Of a DNA stretch of 64,000 nucleotides, positions 22,800-34,019 are shown piece by piece. Below the pieces are notes generated by a model. It was not told the origin of the DNA and made no database searches. It was given only the letters and a program-made list of their open reading frames with translations. Source of the DNA: Phylloscopus collybita (lineage: Eukaryota > Chordata > Aves > Passeriformes > Phylloscopidae); NCBI GenBank assembly GCA_027886175.1, contig JAJNNQ010000040.1, forward strand, positions 25,564,001-25,628,000, read 5' to 3'. Within the stretch, counting starts at the first letter, position 1. Every line of letters starts with the position of its first letter. A program made the translations under genes and the position numbers.

Positions 22800-23400
22800 G
22801 GTAAAACAGAGCTTTTGGGGAAATTTGGACAGAAGAGATGATATGGGGCAAAAGACAAGGAAACTCCAAAAACCTGGTAGGCAGGATGTCTGGGAGGAAA
22901 GGGGAAGGTGTGGAGGGAAGCAAGAAGTCAAGATAAATTGAAGATAAATTTATATATATACACCCAAGGTAAATTAAAAGGACACAGAATTATACTGAGC
23001 TTGAAGGATGCCGATGTGCTTTGATTCTGATGGAAAGCTAATGGTGAAGCAAAAAATGGAGAGGTGGGAGAAGAAAAGAAAAGAAGTGATTAAATTTTTG
23101 GGCAAGAAACACGTGTTTAATTGGCAGGACTTTGATTTGTGTGGTTTTGTGCACACAGGAAGTTAGAAAGAAAGAATGGAGGCTGCAGTAATGAAAATGG
23201 GAATATGTGTTAGAGATGAAGTGAAGGATTGCGCTCGAAAGATGGAGATGAAAAGGTGAATTTTGAAGATGCTGAAGAGATTAGTGTCAAGACATGGAGA
23301 TGGTTTGGATGTTGCAAAAGGGGAAGAAATTAAACACAACCCCCAAATATGGGCTGCATTAATCAAAAGAGAAGTGGTATTGTCAACAGAACTAGGAAAG
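22800..23400. other. Purine-skewed tract, possible unclassified old repeat
   Basis: The plus strand is strongly purine-rich (GGAGGTGGGAGAAGAAAAG-type words, repeated GAGATG and GAAGATG), so the minus strand lacks stops and carries consecutive chance frames of 99, 60 and 67 codons. The asymmetry extends over some 600 bp and lies about 350 bp upstream of a CR1 3' tail in the same orientation. It could be a degraded repeat body or simply a purine tract. No coding similarity is seen. Confidence 0.35.
22930..22951. repeat. 11-bp tandem duplication
   Basis: AAGATAAATTG at 22930-22940 is followed directly by AAGATAAATTT at 22941-22951, leading into a short TATATATATA tract. Confidence 0.85.
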
Positions 23401-23559
23401 TTTTATGAGGAGAGGTAAATTTGTTTTGGCCATAACCTATCAAAAATGACAAGGAGTTATAGACTTTCTTGGATAACTTATTCATACTTAAACAGTGATT
23501 CTTTTTGTCATGAAATTAACAGCATAAGCTCCCAGAAACTGAAACAGTTGCTAGCTTTT

Positions 23560-23588
23560 TTAAAACAACCTTATTTAAAACAACCTTA
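23560..23588. repeat. 14-bp direct repeat, 15-bp period
   Basis: TTAAAACAACCTTA occurs identically at 23560-23573 and 23575-23588. The perfect identity suggests a recent local duplication. Confidence 0.9.
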
Positions 23589-23754
23589 TATAGATTTGTA
23601 AAAGGCCTCACATTTTATAGCTCTGTTGAAATGATTGGTAGTTTGGGGAATTTATAGGTTTTTCAGATACAAGTAGAGTAAGAGGAAAGGGAAAATGTAA
23701 TTGAAAGATTGGAAGCTGGTAAGAAAACTTAAGGCAAAATGTTAGTACCTTAAC

Positions 23755-23854
23755 TGGGTAGGCTATCTGTGCAAAGTGCTTGAGCAGGGACATTAGACCA
23801 GATGGCCCCACTATTGCCTCTTCCCACCTTACCTATTCTCTGTTTCTATGATTA
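23755..23854 (+). mobile_element. CR1 LINE 3' terminus fragment
   Basis: TGAGCAGGGACATTAGACCAGATGG at about 23781 and TTCCCACCTTACCTATTCTC at about 23821 match the end of CR1 3' untranslated regions (forms like GAGCAGGGGATTGGACTAGATG). The fragment closes with GTTTCTATGATTA, a decayed CR1 terminal repeat. Only about 100 bp is recognisable. The upstream boundary is uncertain and the purine-skewed DNA before it may belong to the same old insertion. Confidence 0.7.
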
Positions 23855-24346
23855 GTTACAAGTTGGTACTGCATTTTTTTGTGCATTCCAGATGGGGTTT
23901 GGCCTTCCTTGTTTCATTTCTGCTTCCAGTGACAACCTTTCTATATTCATCCCAAGCAGCCTGACCTTGCTTCTATATCCTGTGTATTTTCTGTTTATGC
24001 TTAAGTAATAACAGGAGTTCTTTATTCATCCAGATATCATGCTAGTATTTCTCTTGATGCCTTGTTGGACCACAATTCAGAAGCAACCTGAACCATTTCT
24101 TGGTCACTATTAATACAGCTACATAGAGCTGTTTTTTTCCAAAGATTTTTACAGTAACACAAAAATTGCCAGTTTTAGTCTATATAGCTGAAAGTCATGG
24201 TTCTTTCTTTCAGGATTGACAGCAAGGTTTGTTTTCTGGCAGCTGTCAGGTCTAGGGTATCCATGAGAAATCACCTCCTAATGAACCATTGTGGACTACC
24301 CAAGTGGAAGAATCTGACAGCTGTTTGACAGACATGCATTAATAAA

Positions 24347-24856
24347 GTGGCGCCCATCCTGACTCATCTGATAGACAGCATTGAAACAATGAGTTACCAA
24401 TATTATCATGGCATTCACACTACTAAAAAATTAGTGAATTATGCATTTCTTTCCCTCCTCCTTTGCTGTCGTCTGCTCCCAAAGTGGGATGGCGCTGCCA
24501 ATGCCAACCTGGCTATTCCTTCTGGGGAGGCAAGAGCAGTCCCTGCTCCTGAGGAAGGTGTGAAGGCTGCCACACTTTCCTTCCATTCCTTCTGTCAGGC
24601 CCCATGCAGAGTAAAGTTCTGCAGGGATACACCTGCGGGGATACCAGCAAAGGCATGTAATTTTAGAAGCAGAGAAGTTAGTATGGCAGAGATTCCTGTG
24701 CCAGTGGGACACTCAAAGTCACCAGTCTACTGTGGGACAGTACAGATAGAAATTCTTGAGGAGTGTGGTCCCTCTTATCAACATACAGATGAATGTACTA
24801 CCTCTTTTTCTTGGTGCACAAGAGAGCCTGTAGTGTGGTTGAGTTTAAAATGTTAA
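24347..24856 (+). other. 169-codon open frame, unrecognised, probably non-coding
   Basis: I do not recognise this frame. It is among the longest in the window and lies in moderately GC-rich DNA. No domain, signal peptide or repeated motif is visible, an overlapping antisense frame exists (24431-24712), and no splice sites or promoter bracket it. Cysteines are scattered without a zinc-finger or disulfide pattern. It is listed because it is unusually long for the local composition. The default reading is a chance ORF. Confidence 0.12.
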
Positions 24857-25069
24857 AATGTATTTATAAACCTAATGCTTCCTCCAGCTGGGAGCTGGAG
24901 TAATTCCTTTTATTCAAGGACAGTGGTGGCTGGTCTGTGATAAGAGAAAATTATTCATGCGAAATGTCTGGAATACAGATTGCATCCTTTATTTCGAAAC
25001 TATTAGAGGAAGGACATGCCCATGAGAGGTGGAAGGAAATAAAAAAAGTAAAGGTTTTAGGAAAGTCAG

Positions 25070-25461
25070 GCCATCTCCTGCCCCTCCCCTATGCAAGTAT
25101 TTCCTTGCACAACATCAAGGCCACTTCAGTCATTTATCAGTACTCCTGGCTAACTGGGGAGGTCCTGGTAAATGGAGGTCAGCAAATGTGATGCTGTCTA
25201 CAAGAAAGAGGAATAATATGGCCAGCTACAGGCCTGTCAGACTGATGTGGGTGCCAAGGAAGGTCATGGAGCAGATCATTCTGAGTGCCATCATGTGGCA
25301 CAAACAGGACAACAAGGGGATCCGGCTCAGCCAGTTTGTGAAAGGCAGGTCCTGCTTGCCCAACTCTGTCTCCTTCCTTGATAAGGTGACCCACTTCATG
25401 GATGAGGGAAGGGCTGTGACTGTTGTCTACCTCAATAAATCTATGATTCTGTGATCAGGAG
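25070..25461 (+). mobile_element. CR1 LINE fragment: reverse-transcriptase piece joined to a CR1 3' terminus
   Basis: Translation of frame 25029-25454 shows a run typical of the CR1 ORF2 reverse transcriptase. It contains GKWRSANV, then SYRPVRLMWVPRKVMEQIIL, then GIRLSQ, KGRSCLPN, FLDKVTHFMDEGRAVTVVYL. These correspond to family motifs of the form NYRPVSLTSVPGKVMEQI, HGFRKGRSC and DKVT-VDEG-A-DVVYLD. The copy has lost residues (HGF is missing before KGRSC) and its upstream end is damaged. Just after VVYL the frame breaks and the DNA becomes AATCTATGATTCTGTGATC, the CR1 terminal repeat motif. The catalytic palm and the whole 3' part of ORF2 are therefore absent. The element is inactive. Confidence 0.9.
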
Positions 25462-25510
25462 TTTTGCTTTCCTCGACATTACTGTATGTTATCATCAACT
25501 TACAGCATTC

Positions 25511-25534
25511 ATTATTATTATTATTATTATTATT
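25511..25534. repeat. (ATT)8 microsatellite
   Basis: Eight uninterrupted ATT units, 50 bp downstream of the CR1 fragment terminus. Confidence 0.95.
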
Positions 25535-25663
25535 GAGCTGGAAACTCCCCATTTTTAAACAAAGCATCGCTTGCTAATCAGGATATTATATTTCATTTAT
25601 GGTAATCACAGTGCAATTTCCTGCTAAGCAATCTATTATATTGGGGTGGGGAGGAAGCTTTAA

Positions 25664-25687
25664 CTGCTGCTGCTACTGCTACTACTG
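25664..25687. repeat. (CTG/CTA)n trinucleotide repeat
   Basis: A short imperfect CTG/CTA triplet array (CTGCTGCTGCTACTGCTACT). Not within a recognisable coding frame. Confidence 0.85.
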
Positions 25688-26905
25688 TTTTGAAGTGCTG
25701 GTCTGCACTTTCTATACGTAAAGTTTGGAGTTGCCTGTTTCATATGTATGTAATGATTAGGGAGAAGGTGGTTTAGAATGTTCTGATGAATTTCCTCATG
25801 AACAAGACTGTACTGTTCCACCCCTTCTGGGACACTGTACAGGATTTGTGGCAGTCAGAAGTGCAGAGAGCAAATAAAAGTGGCAGCTGTGGAGAAGCAC
25901 CAGCAACAAAGGTCTGCCCTTACCCCTTCAGCTGCAGGTTGAAAGTTATTCAGACCATGACAGCTGAACATTTATTTCCTTTGTAGCAATTACTCCCTAT
26001 ATAAGTTTTCTCTAGGACATAATTGGGTCACTTGCAGTGGGTTTTGCTACCTGTCTGCTATGAAGTCTTGCATGAAATATAGAAATGGATCAAGAACATT
26101 AAAATCTTGTGGGGAACTGTTTTCAGTTCCTGCTTAGACCAGGATTTGTGTGCATGTTCACAGAGACCAGGCATAAGGCATGTAGTCCTGCATACATAGG
26201 CTGTGTGCTGGCAGATGGGAGGTCTGTGCATACTGAGAAGATTGACTTCTTTCCACTTGGACAGTGACAAGAATAAAGGAACGTGCTAGGGTAGCCAGAA
26301 AAAAATGGAACTAGGTTATACTATACTTGCTGCTAAGAAATGCAAAGAGAATCTCCATTCATCTAACATTTTTCCACACAGGCGTTCGGCTAAGGAGGCA
26401 TAAGGCAGTGCAGCTTTACTCTTGTTAGAAATAAAACAGCCCTCATCTCCTGACTCAAAAACAGTGGTCTGTGGCTTGTGCTTGGCTGAAGCAGTAGCTT
26501 CTGTCTTGTATTCTTCCAGTTTTAGTATTGCTTACCTATTGCTTTGCTTATCACGGTCATCCAATCCTTTACAAAAAAAAGGCTGATATTTTTTAAGGAA
26601 GATAATCACCTAAAGACATTCTTTTTCAAAGCTCAAACCACCAAACTCATTGATCTCTTGCATTGCTGCATTTTCAGGTTGATTTGTCAGATCACTTCAA
26701 AGCATTGTCTTGGTGGAATATCAGAGCTTAATATGTACTTGCAGTGTCCAGGACCAGAGTTGAATGATCCAGTCATGTCTTAACCAATGCCTCTAAATGT
26801 GTGGTACTGATCTCTACCTTTTGCTGTCACACTGCAGCCTGGGCTCTGCTTTGGTTGCTTCCACTATTCCTGCTTCACGCTGTTCTCTGGTTTGAGTGAC
26901 TCAGC

Positions 26906-26934
26906 TTCCAGCATGGTTCCAGCATGGTTCCAGC
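26906..26934. repeat. 11-bp tandem repeat, 2.6 copies
   Basis: TTCCAGCATGG is repeated at 26906-26916 and 26917-26927, followed by a partial TTCCAGC. The copies are identical. Confidence 0.9.
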
Positions 26935-27290
26935 ACAGATGTTAACCAGAGAATCACTGGTATCACCTGCACAATACTGTGCCAGGGATTTTGGCATGGA
27001 GCCCATTCAGTCTATGATTTATATTGGATCAGTGCTAGGGGTCCCAGATGCAGTCTGGTGGAGAGGGTTTGTCTTTGTCTGTCCTTGAGTTACAGAGGGA
27101 CAGCTGTGAAACCACAAATAGTTCGACTTCAGCACTGTGATTGCATTTGTTGGTAAAGACTGAAGTGGACAAAGATGAAGAGGAAGGCTATGGGGGAGGC
27201 AGGGCATTCATCATTCTCCAGGCACAATTTATCAGGAATTACATTTAGGATGGCTGAGCAATAGTGGTGCTTATTCCAGCTCTTTTTCCC

Positions 27291-27352
27291 ACATGCACAC
27301 ATGTACACCTATGTATTTGCACGCACATACACAAACACACACACCCCCTCAG
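27291..27352. repeat. Imperfect (CA)n / (ACAT)n tract
   Basis: A CA-rich low-complexity stretch with interspersed ATGT and ACAT units, ending in ACACACACACCCCC. An old, interrupted microsatellite. Confidence 0.75.
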
Positions 27353-28234
27353 TCTTTCATATAAATAGAATTTGTGATGCTTGCTCAGCTCCTTTACCTG
27401 CATTTGATTCCAGGTGTGACATATGGTTCTGGGAGCACAGTAACATCACTGTGCCAGCAGAGATCTGTGGGCAGTCGTCAGTCTCTGCTAAACAGACATG
27501 CTCTTTGTCCTGATGAGATGCCATTTCTCATTTACATCATCCCTCTTGCAGTACTCCATCCTTCAGGCTGGGGTTCTAGGAGGGCAAAGGAAGAAGAATG
27601 GCTTCAGGAGAGGGATTGGCTCATCTCAAGTTATTCTCAGTAGAAATGTAACTCATCATAGTATCCACGTCTGCCACTATAGATCTCATTACTCAAGAGG
27701 TGCCTTAAAATTTTGTGTATATTTACTATAAAACTAAGAGTTGCTTGAAAAAAATAGACATGTGGCTTGCTTGCATGATCTGTATCGTGAAGTAAGTGAG
27801 CATGAGCACTGATGAGCAAATTGTAAAGCATGGTTTGGAAAACATGTAAATCAAATACATCAGATTTCAGGTGAGAAAAAGAAGAGGGAACAAAGATGTG
27901 AGAGTTTTCCCTCAAGGCAATATTGTTACTGTGCTTGGTGAAAAGGAGGAACTGTTCTGAAATACTGAAGCTGCCCAGACCCGAATGCATAATGCCATGT
28001 TCAAAGACTATAATATTTGGTTTTAATTTTTGTGACCCACCTGCACGTCAGGGGTAGATCATTCTTGCATTCATAAAAGTTGCTCTTTCTCTCCCTAGTG
28101 GTTCCACAGAGAAGCAGAAGGCTGTGCTTGGGTTCACTGAGCTGGAACAGCATATTGATATAAACAGACCTGGGACCTGCTGAAAGAGACGCTGCTTGGC
28201 ACTAACACCACCTTGAGTTCAGATAGGATGTGCA

Positions 28235-28475
28235 TCTGTGCCTCATTGATAATGTAATAACCTTCATTACATTTTTGGCTGAGAGCACCTGTGCACAGCC
28301 CGAGATGTCAGCCCAGGGCAACCATTTCGATCGAGGTGATATTAACAGCGCTCATTAAAACCGATGACTATAGCAGTGCCCAATAGCACTGCTGCACTAA
28401 ACCGTCTGTCAGCATTTCTGTTACAGAGCTCTGTTTTCAGGAGTTAATAATTTAGCCATAAAGGTTTTCCTACCT
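28235..28475. promoter_or_regulatory. Possible conserved non-coding element with retained CpGs
   Basis: The block contains several CpGs that are rare in the surrounding DNA (CCCGAGATG, TTTCGATCGAGG, AACAGCGC, AACCGATG, AACCGTC), balanced composition, no transposon similarity and no long frame. Motifs such as TAATGTAATAACC, CATTAAAACCGATGA and TTAATAATTTAGCC resemble homeodomain and SOX-type sites. Retained CpGs in AT-rich DNA suggest constraint or hypomethylation; conservation was not tested. Confidence 0.3.
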
Positions 28476-28553
28476 CTGAGCTAGAACTTGAATACAAAAT
28501 ATCAGACTGGGGTTTCTTCAAAAAAACACAACTGTTACCAGTCTAACTTTGAC

Positions 28554-28570
28554 TTTTTTTTTTTTTTTTT
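28554..28570. repeat. Poly(T) run (T17)
   Basis: A pure T17 homopolymer without a recognisable retroposed neighbour. Confidence 0.9.
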
Positions 28571-29689
28571 CCTGAGTCTGCTTGCGTTTTGTTAATAGTG
28601 GAATTGCATTTATCTGGCAAAAAATGCCAAAAATAGTCATCTGTCTTCCTAGGCTGAAATGGGAGAGCTGGAAATGCCTGAAAAGTCTTGGAAGTCCTTT
28701 GGAGGAGGCATCCTCCATCGGCCCTAGGAGGAGCTGAAGCAGTCTATTAGCTCACCTTTCACATTAGACATTGTGCTAAAGTATAGCAATGTGATTAACT
28801 TACTTGTACCTGAACTTTGGCTTTTCTTTTTTAACTGGATTTGAATGTATAGACTCTAGAGTAATATTACATGTCTGGATAATAATTGTCTCAGTAATAG
28901 TGAAGGAATAATTATTTCAGATAAATATTCCTGGTTAAATATCTGTAGCTAGATATCCTTATTCAAAATAAGAGTATCATCTTAATACCAAGTTTTCATA
29001 CTTTGGAGAGCGCATTTAAGTAATTTCCAAAACTTAGACATTCTGATTTTGGATTGTAAATTTTTCTACTAAGCTCTTCCTGAATGATGCTCATTTTAAA
29101 TATACATGCCTCTGGGGACAGACCCAAAAAGAAAGACACTTATATTCATTTAAACATGTAAAGCTAATGCATAAATACAGACCCTGAAAATGTCATCTTT
29201 CTCATGTTTAACTTTACTGGTGAGTAACATTAATGTGTTTCAAGGGATTAAATCACAGCATTTAATTATACAGTTCCTTACAGACACAGAACGACCCGCT
29301 AAATCAGTGGGGACCACAAGACAGCAAATACATGTCAGCAAAAAAGAATGTGGATAAACAGCAATTATGAAACAGATCTGACAAGTCAAAAATCCAGCTG
29401 AGCTCTAGAAGTTTATATTTTGGCACCTGGCTCTTTGCCAGCACCAGTGTTTCATACTTGACACCTTACATGCAGTGTGTGCTTCTGAGAATATTCTTAC
29501 ACAATTATGTACATCTTGGCTAGCCAATGTCCCCCTTAGGGAAAGGAGGGGGTGGGAGCAAGAGAGAACAAATAATGGGAACATTAATGATGCCTCTTAT
29601 TAGTCATATATTATATAATCACATAATAATTTAAGTTGAACAGGGTTTATGGATTAAGTCCTGTCCACTTTTGACTGTCTTTAGGGATG

Positions 29690-30232
29690 CTAATTCTGCT
29701 CATTCTCTGGGCTCCCCTTTCAGTGCTGAGCTACTCTTGCTGTGAAGAATTTTGTCTTTCTGTCTAAGCAGATTTTCTCTTGTTGCAATTTGCGACTGCT
29801 GGTTCTTGTCCCATTGTCATTCATCTCTAAGTAAAGTTTGGCTCTGTCTTCTCTGCTTTAGGTAGGTGAAGACTGGTTAGGTTGCCATTCTGCCTTCTTT
29901 TGTCTGGGGTAAGCAGACATGGCAGCATTTGGCTTGGGCCCAGCCTCTACTGCATTTCTCACTACTTTATGAGTATTTCTCTTGTGATGTGTGGCCAAAC
30001 TGGCCACGGTGGTTTGGATGTGATTTCAGGTTCTACAGAAAAGAGAAAAAACTTCTCCCTGGACCTGCTGGGTATTATCTTGCTCATGCAAGCTGGTAAA
30101 AAGCTAACCTCCACCACTGCAAGAGTGCACTGCTGGCCCCATTCCAGTTGTTCAACAGGAGCCCACAGAGCTTTTCTGCAAGGCTGCTGGTTGGGCAGGT
30201 CAGGCTGTATCAGTGCCACCTTTGGTCTCCCA
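29690..30232 (-). mobile_element. CR1 LINE 3' region, antisense
   Basis: Read on the plus strand this matches the reverse complement of CR1 3' sequence. TGTGAAGAATTTTGTCTTTC (about 29741) and TTGTTGCAATTTGCGACTGC are followed by TTCTTGTCC and AAAGTTTGGCTCTGTCTTCT (about 29833). Further along come CTCCCTGGACCTGCTGG (about 30056), GTGCACTGCTGGCCCC and GAGCTTTTCTGCAAGGCTGC. The order is that of the family, running from the 3'UTR back toward the end of ORF2, so the insertion lies on the minus strand. It is heavily mutated and truncated at both ends. The 131-codon minus-strand frame at 29962-30357 overlaps it and is not a host gene. Confidence 0.8.
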
Positions 30233-31059
30233 GTGTAGTGATCAGTGATATTGTAGGGGATGTTGGGGTAGGTCAGTAGGTTTGATTGTTTGTTCGTTTG
30301 TTTAAAAACACATAACAAAACCACTCTGAGATTTCCATGTAAATTTTTTTGAAGCATTGGAGATGGGAGGACAGAGGGAAATTAGTTCCATTAGTCTATG
30401 GAGTTAAGGCTATCAATGAAAGAAGGTCACTTCACCAGTAAGTCATATTCATTCCAGAACTGCTTAACACACATTTATAAAGTTTCATCATCCAGAAAAT
30501 TTGGTTTGTATACAGGTGGGTAAAACAGGCTAGGTATCCTTTCCATGTCTGTTACCTAAAGCAGAGCACAGGCATTCTTAATTTAGCATTCTTCCAAATA
30601 CTTCAGCAAGGTAGGGAGACAAACATTAGGACCACTGTAGGGGGGATAGGAAAGATGAAACACAATGGTTCCACTTTTACCAGAGGTCCATGTAAGGAAA
30701 ACAATCCTCTTAAGTGATGTAGCAATCTGTCACCTAAGCTATAGATTATGTGTATTTAAAATCTAGTATCTTTAAGCTTTTGGTAAAAATCATTTGAAGA
30801 TGGTTTGAGGAATGCATGAGTGTTCTGCATATTTAAGTTATGAGTTAACCAGGTGGTTCCTATTTTTGCCTTAAAAAAGCAAACACTTAGGAGAGGATAA
30901 ATAAACTACAAATCGACATAAAATAAAAAAATCATTTCTATTTTCACAAATGAAAGGTCTTATGTCTTAAAGTTAGAATGACTACAATTTACAGGAAAAA
31001 AAACCCTGCAAATTGTATTTTAAAAGAATCAAACAGCAGTAAAATAGGCAGTAAATTTA

Positions 31060-31123
31060 AAAGAGTAAAAAATAAAGTTAAAAGTAAAAGTAAAGTAAAA
31101 AGACTGAGACCAAAAAAAAAAAA
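31060..31123. repeat. A-rich (TAAAAG)n low-complexity tract
   Basis: Irregular GTAAAAG and TAAAG units lead into a pure A12 run at 31112-31123. Low-complexity DNA. Confidence 0.75.
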
Positions 31124-31789
31124 GCTGTGATTTGAGGAATGAGGTTCTCAGAATGCAAAGACAGATCCTTAAATCTTCACTTTCTGGAGAATGCTTTTGT
31201 GATCAGTCCTTCCCAGAGCAAATTAAAGGTGCTCAGTGTATTGGGTGGTTTAGATTAATTGACATGGAGTCTCCCAGCCAAACCAGAGAGATGGGAAAGC
31301 AGACCAATTGCTTGGCACTCCTCTGTGGCTGAACACAGCCAACAAGCTGTTCATGATGGCAGCAGATGTTCCTGCCTTTGCCTTACTCCAGAGTTTGCTG
31401 TATGGACTTAGTTCATGGTCCAGTCCTCCCAGCTGCAAATTCCAGTTCAGGCCTGTCAGAGTAGAAAAATTGGATGCTGAGACATCAAGACCTGTATGTA
31501 GTTGGTGTTTTCAGATAGGTGAATGATAGGATAACAGTAATCTGCAGTGTAGACATGAGGTTATAGGAGCTGATTTGCCTTCCAGACTTTGTCCAGGCAC
31601 GGCTCTCTCAGTGCATAAACACTGAGGGGTTTGTGGCTGGACCTCATTAAAATTTGCAGTTTACGAAGGCCATGTTTCTTTTGATGTAGACCATCAGTGT
31701 TTGGGGACAAGGTTCCTCAAGGCCATGATCCAGCCCTATGGAAAAAATGCTGGCATGGGTTTGTACAAGCAAATAATAGTAAAGGAAGA

Positions 31790-31805
31790 TTTTTTTTTTT
31801 TTTTT
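31790..31805. repeat. Poly(T) run (T16)
   Basis: A pure T16 homopolymer followed by CTTTT. Confidence 0.9.
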
Positions 31806-32250
31806 CTTTTAATGTACACTTCTTTTATCCAGAAAAATCCTAGTTTTGCTAATGAAGGGCTTCACAAACAGCAAATTAAGGCCAGCTCCATAGCAGAGGA
31901 GATTATCTCAAGAAGGAGATAAACAAACTTCATCATGTGCATCAGGGAGTAGGATACAAGAGCAAGCTCCTCTCTGGAAGCTGTGCATCCCTTCCAAGCC
32001 TCTGGAAGGCGGGCACGTGTCGAAGCCATAGGGAGAGCATGTGCGGAGCCTGCTCCAGCCTGCCGTGGGGAGCAAGCACGGCTGTGCTGGCCAGAGCAGG
32101 GCTCCACCCGGGAGACGTGACTCAGGCTGCAGGAGTAGAGCCCGTGCTCCACGGGAATGGCATCCCAACATCGCAGTCTTAAGTAAAGAGATCATAATTC
32201 CTTTTTAATCTGGGGAATTTACCGAGTTTGGAGTGGGTTTGGGGTTTTTG

Positions 32251-32268
32251 TTTTTTTTTTTTTTTTTT
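32251..32268. repeat. Poly(T) run (T18)
   Basis: A T18 homopolymer followed by CTTTCTTTTTAG, so it mimics a strong 3' splice site. No plausible exon follows. Confidence 0.9.
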
Positions 32269-33879
32269 CTTTCTTTTTAGAAAAAGAACTGGATGGCACA
32301 TTGCTTGTAATTTTAAAGAAAATAGGTAAATTTTTTTTCAGTTGATCATTTAGCCTTACTATAGTAAATATATTCATTGTTTAATTTTTAAGTATGGAAA
32401 GTCAAATGGCTGCTTTTAAAATGCAGAGGTTTTACATATTAGAGGAAGAGGCATGGACCCATCTTCAATTTTTTATTTCTTTCTGTGTAACTTTTTTCAG
32501 TGTATACAAGTTCTTAATAATTTGCCTATTTTACTTTAAAAAAATCAGAAAATATCATGCAAAATTTTAGAAATTCAGATAATTTTCCACAAAACCTTTT
32601 TTTCTTGCACATATTATACCATAAAGCTGACTCATCCCATAGAGGAGGAAGGCAGAAAGCTCACAAGGGTGTTCCTTTGGAAATATGACAGTATTTCTAT
32701 ATCCATTACTGCAAGGGCATTTTTAAATATATCATCTTTCACAAATAGGAATTTTGGAGTCTCATTTGGGAGTTTTGGTTTTTATTCAGGCTTGAGAGAA
32801 ACCTAACTGAGCAGTATTCCAGAGCCTTTGGAGGTCCATTCCTGATTTGCAAAACTAAAAGTATTTAAATCCGTTTTGAAAATAGGACTTGGGTTGCAAG
32901 ACCAATGTTGCCTCTGGAATGTCTTGCCTTTCAACTACACTACACCAGAATCACAGGATCTGGTTAGAATACGTTTAAAATGTGTCTGGCACCTAATGGC
33001 AGCGTGTAACATTTGTTTATTTTTTAAGAGGATGCATTGAAAACCCCATCTTTTTCTTTTATATTGAGCTTTAATTTTTCCACATGCTTACTGACAGTTT
33101 GACAGAATTTTAAGCAAGCCTTGCGTGGGAATCAATCCCTGTGTTTTATGCACTGTGCTAGGAGTAATTTGATTATCCCTATGGCTGAAAAAAAAAAAGT
33201 CTGCATCTGTCCTGAATTGAAAACAGATCTGCATTAAAGAGCATTACCTCAGTACCACTGATACACTAGAAATGAGTCAGCTGGAAAGTACATTCTCAAA
33301 TAAAATTTGAAGAAATTACAAGCAATTAACGTCTTCTTTTCAGTAACAGAGAAATACTAAATACATGTTTCATTCTTTAAAAATACCTCATGCTGTTAGC
33401 TAGAGAGTAGGATAGGAATAATGTGCTTAAAGAGTGGACTACGCAGGTAGCAAGGAAATGTGTGCTGCAGAGCATCAGGGACTGCTTCAGCCTTGCCCAT
33501 GAAAGCAGTAGAGGTTCAGCCAGTTAAATGGTCATCACTGCGTCCTCCCCCAGCTGAAAATGTGGCCTGACAGATCTAGTCATGCTGGTGCCTTGATAAC
33601 ATCATATCAGGGTCTAAAATGCATTTTAGATTTGCTCTCACTGTGCAAGAGACTACAACTCAGTAGGGCCAACATATTTTTAATTCATATAATACAGTTC
33701 TTAGGATTGAGCTTATTTGGGTAGAAACCAAAAAATTACTTATGTCATGAGCATTTTTAGCTCTCTAAAGGAACAAAGAAAATGCCACAGTTAGGACTTC
33801 TTGATAATCACCAAGATGTATTAAAAATCCTTTAGAAAGATAGGTTTTCCATAGCCCTTCCTCATTTTAAATATCATGT

Positions 33880-34015
33880 GTGATTGACCTAACTTTATTT
33901 CATTAAAGGAAGCATCATTTTAGCAAATTAAAACGCAATATGTCAGTATCTCAACGTTTAAAACTTATATAAGGAATACTGTAATTATCCAATTAGGATG
34001 TATTTAAGGACCAGC
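33880..34015. promoter_or_regulatory. Possible conserved non-coding element
   Basis: A complex, non-repetitive AT-rich block with AAATTAAAACGCAATATG, AACGTTTAAAAC and AATTATCCAATTAGG, the last carrying CCAAT and ATTA cores. No open frame or repeat similarity is seen. Suggested by texture only. Confidence 0.2.
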
Positions 34016-34019
34016 TTAT

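Larger units (their letters stand above)
25465..28230. other. Gene-less tract
   Basis: Unique DNA with short simple repeats at 25511-25534, 25664-25687, 26906-26934 and 27291-27352 (listed separately). Open frames reach 117 codons (27637-27990, minus) but show no domain and overlap others. No RNA gene was recognised. Confidence 0.5.
30240..33870. other. Gene-less tract with one GC-rich patch
   Basis: Mostly AT-rich unique DNA. A GC-rich patch at 31960-32180 has about a dozen CpGs and allows overlapping frames of 95-96 codons on the minus strand and 81 on the plus strand, none with a recognisable domain. Simple repeats lie at 31060-31123, 31790-31805 and 32251-32268. Confidence 0.5.

Noticed and set aside
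22624..23366. Three successive minus-strand frames (99, 60 and 67 codons) as a possible gene
   Set aside because: They arise because the purine-rich plus strand leaves the minus strand poor in stop codons. They are not all in one frame, and no splice sites or motifs join them.
29962..30357. 131-codon minus-strand frame
   Set aside because: It largely overlaps the antisense CR1 3' region and is not a host gene.
32251..32282. T18 followed by CTTTCTTTTTAG as a 3' splice site
   Set aside because: It is explained by the homopolymer. The following DNA has no credible exon or donor.
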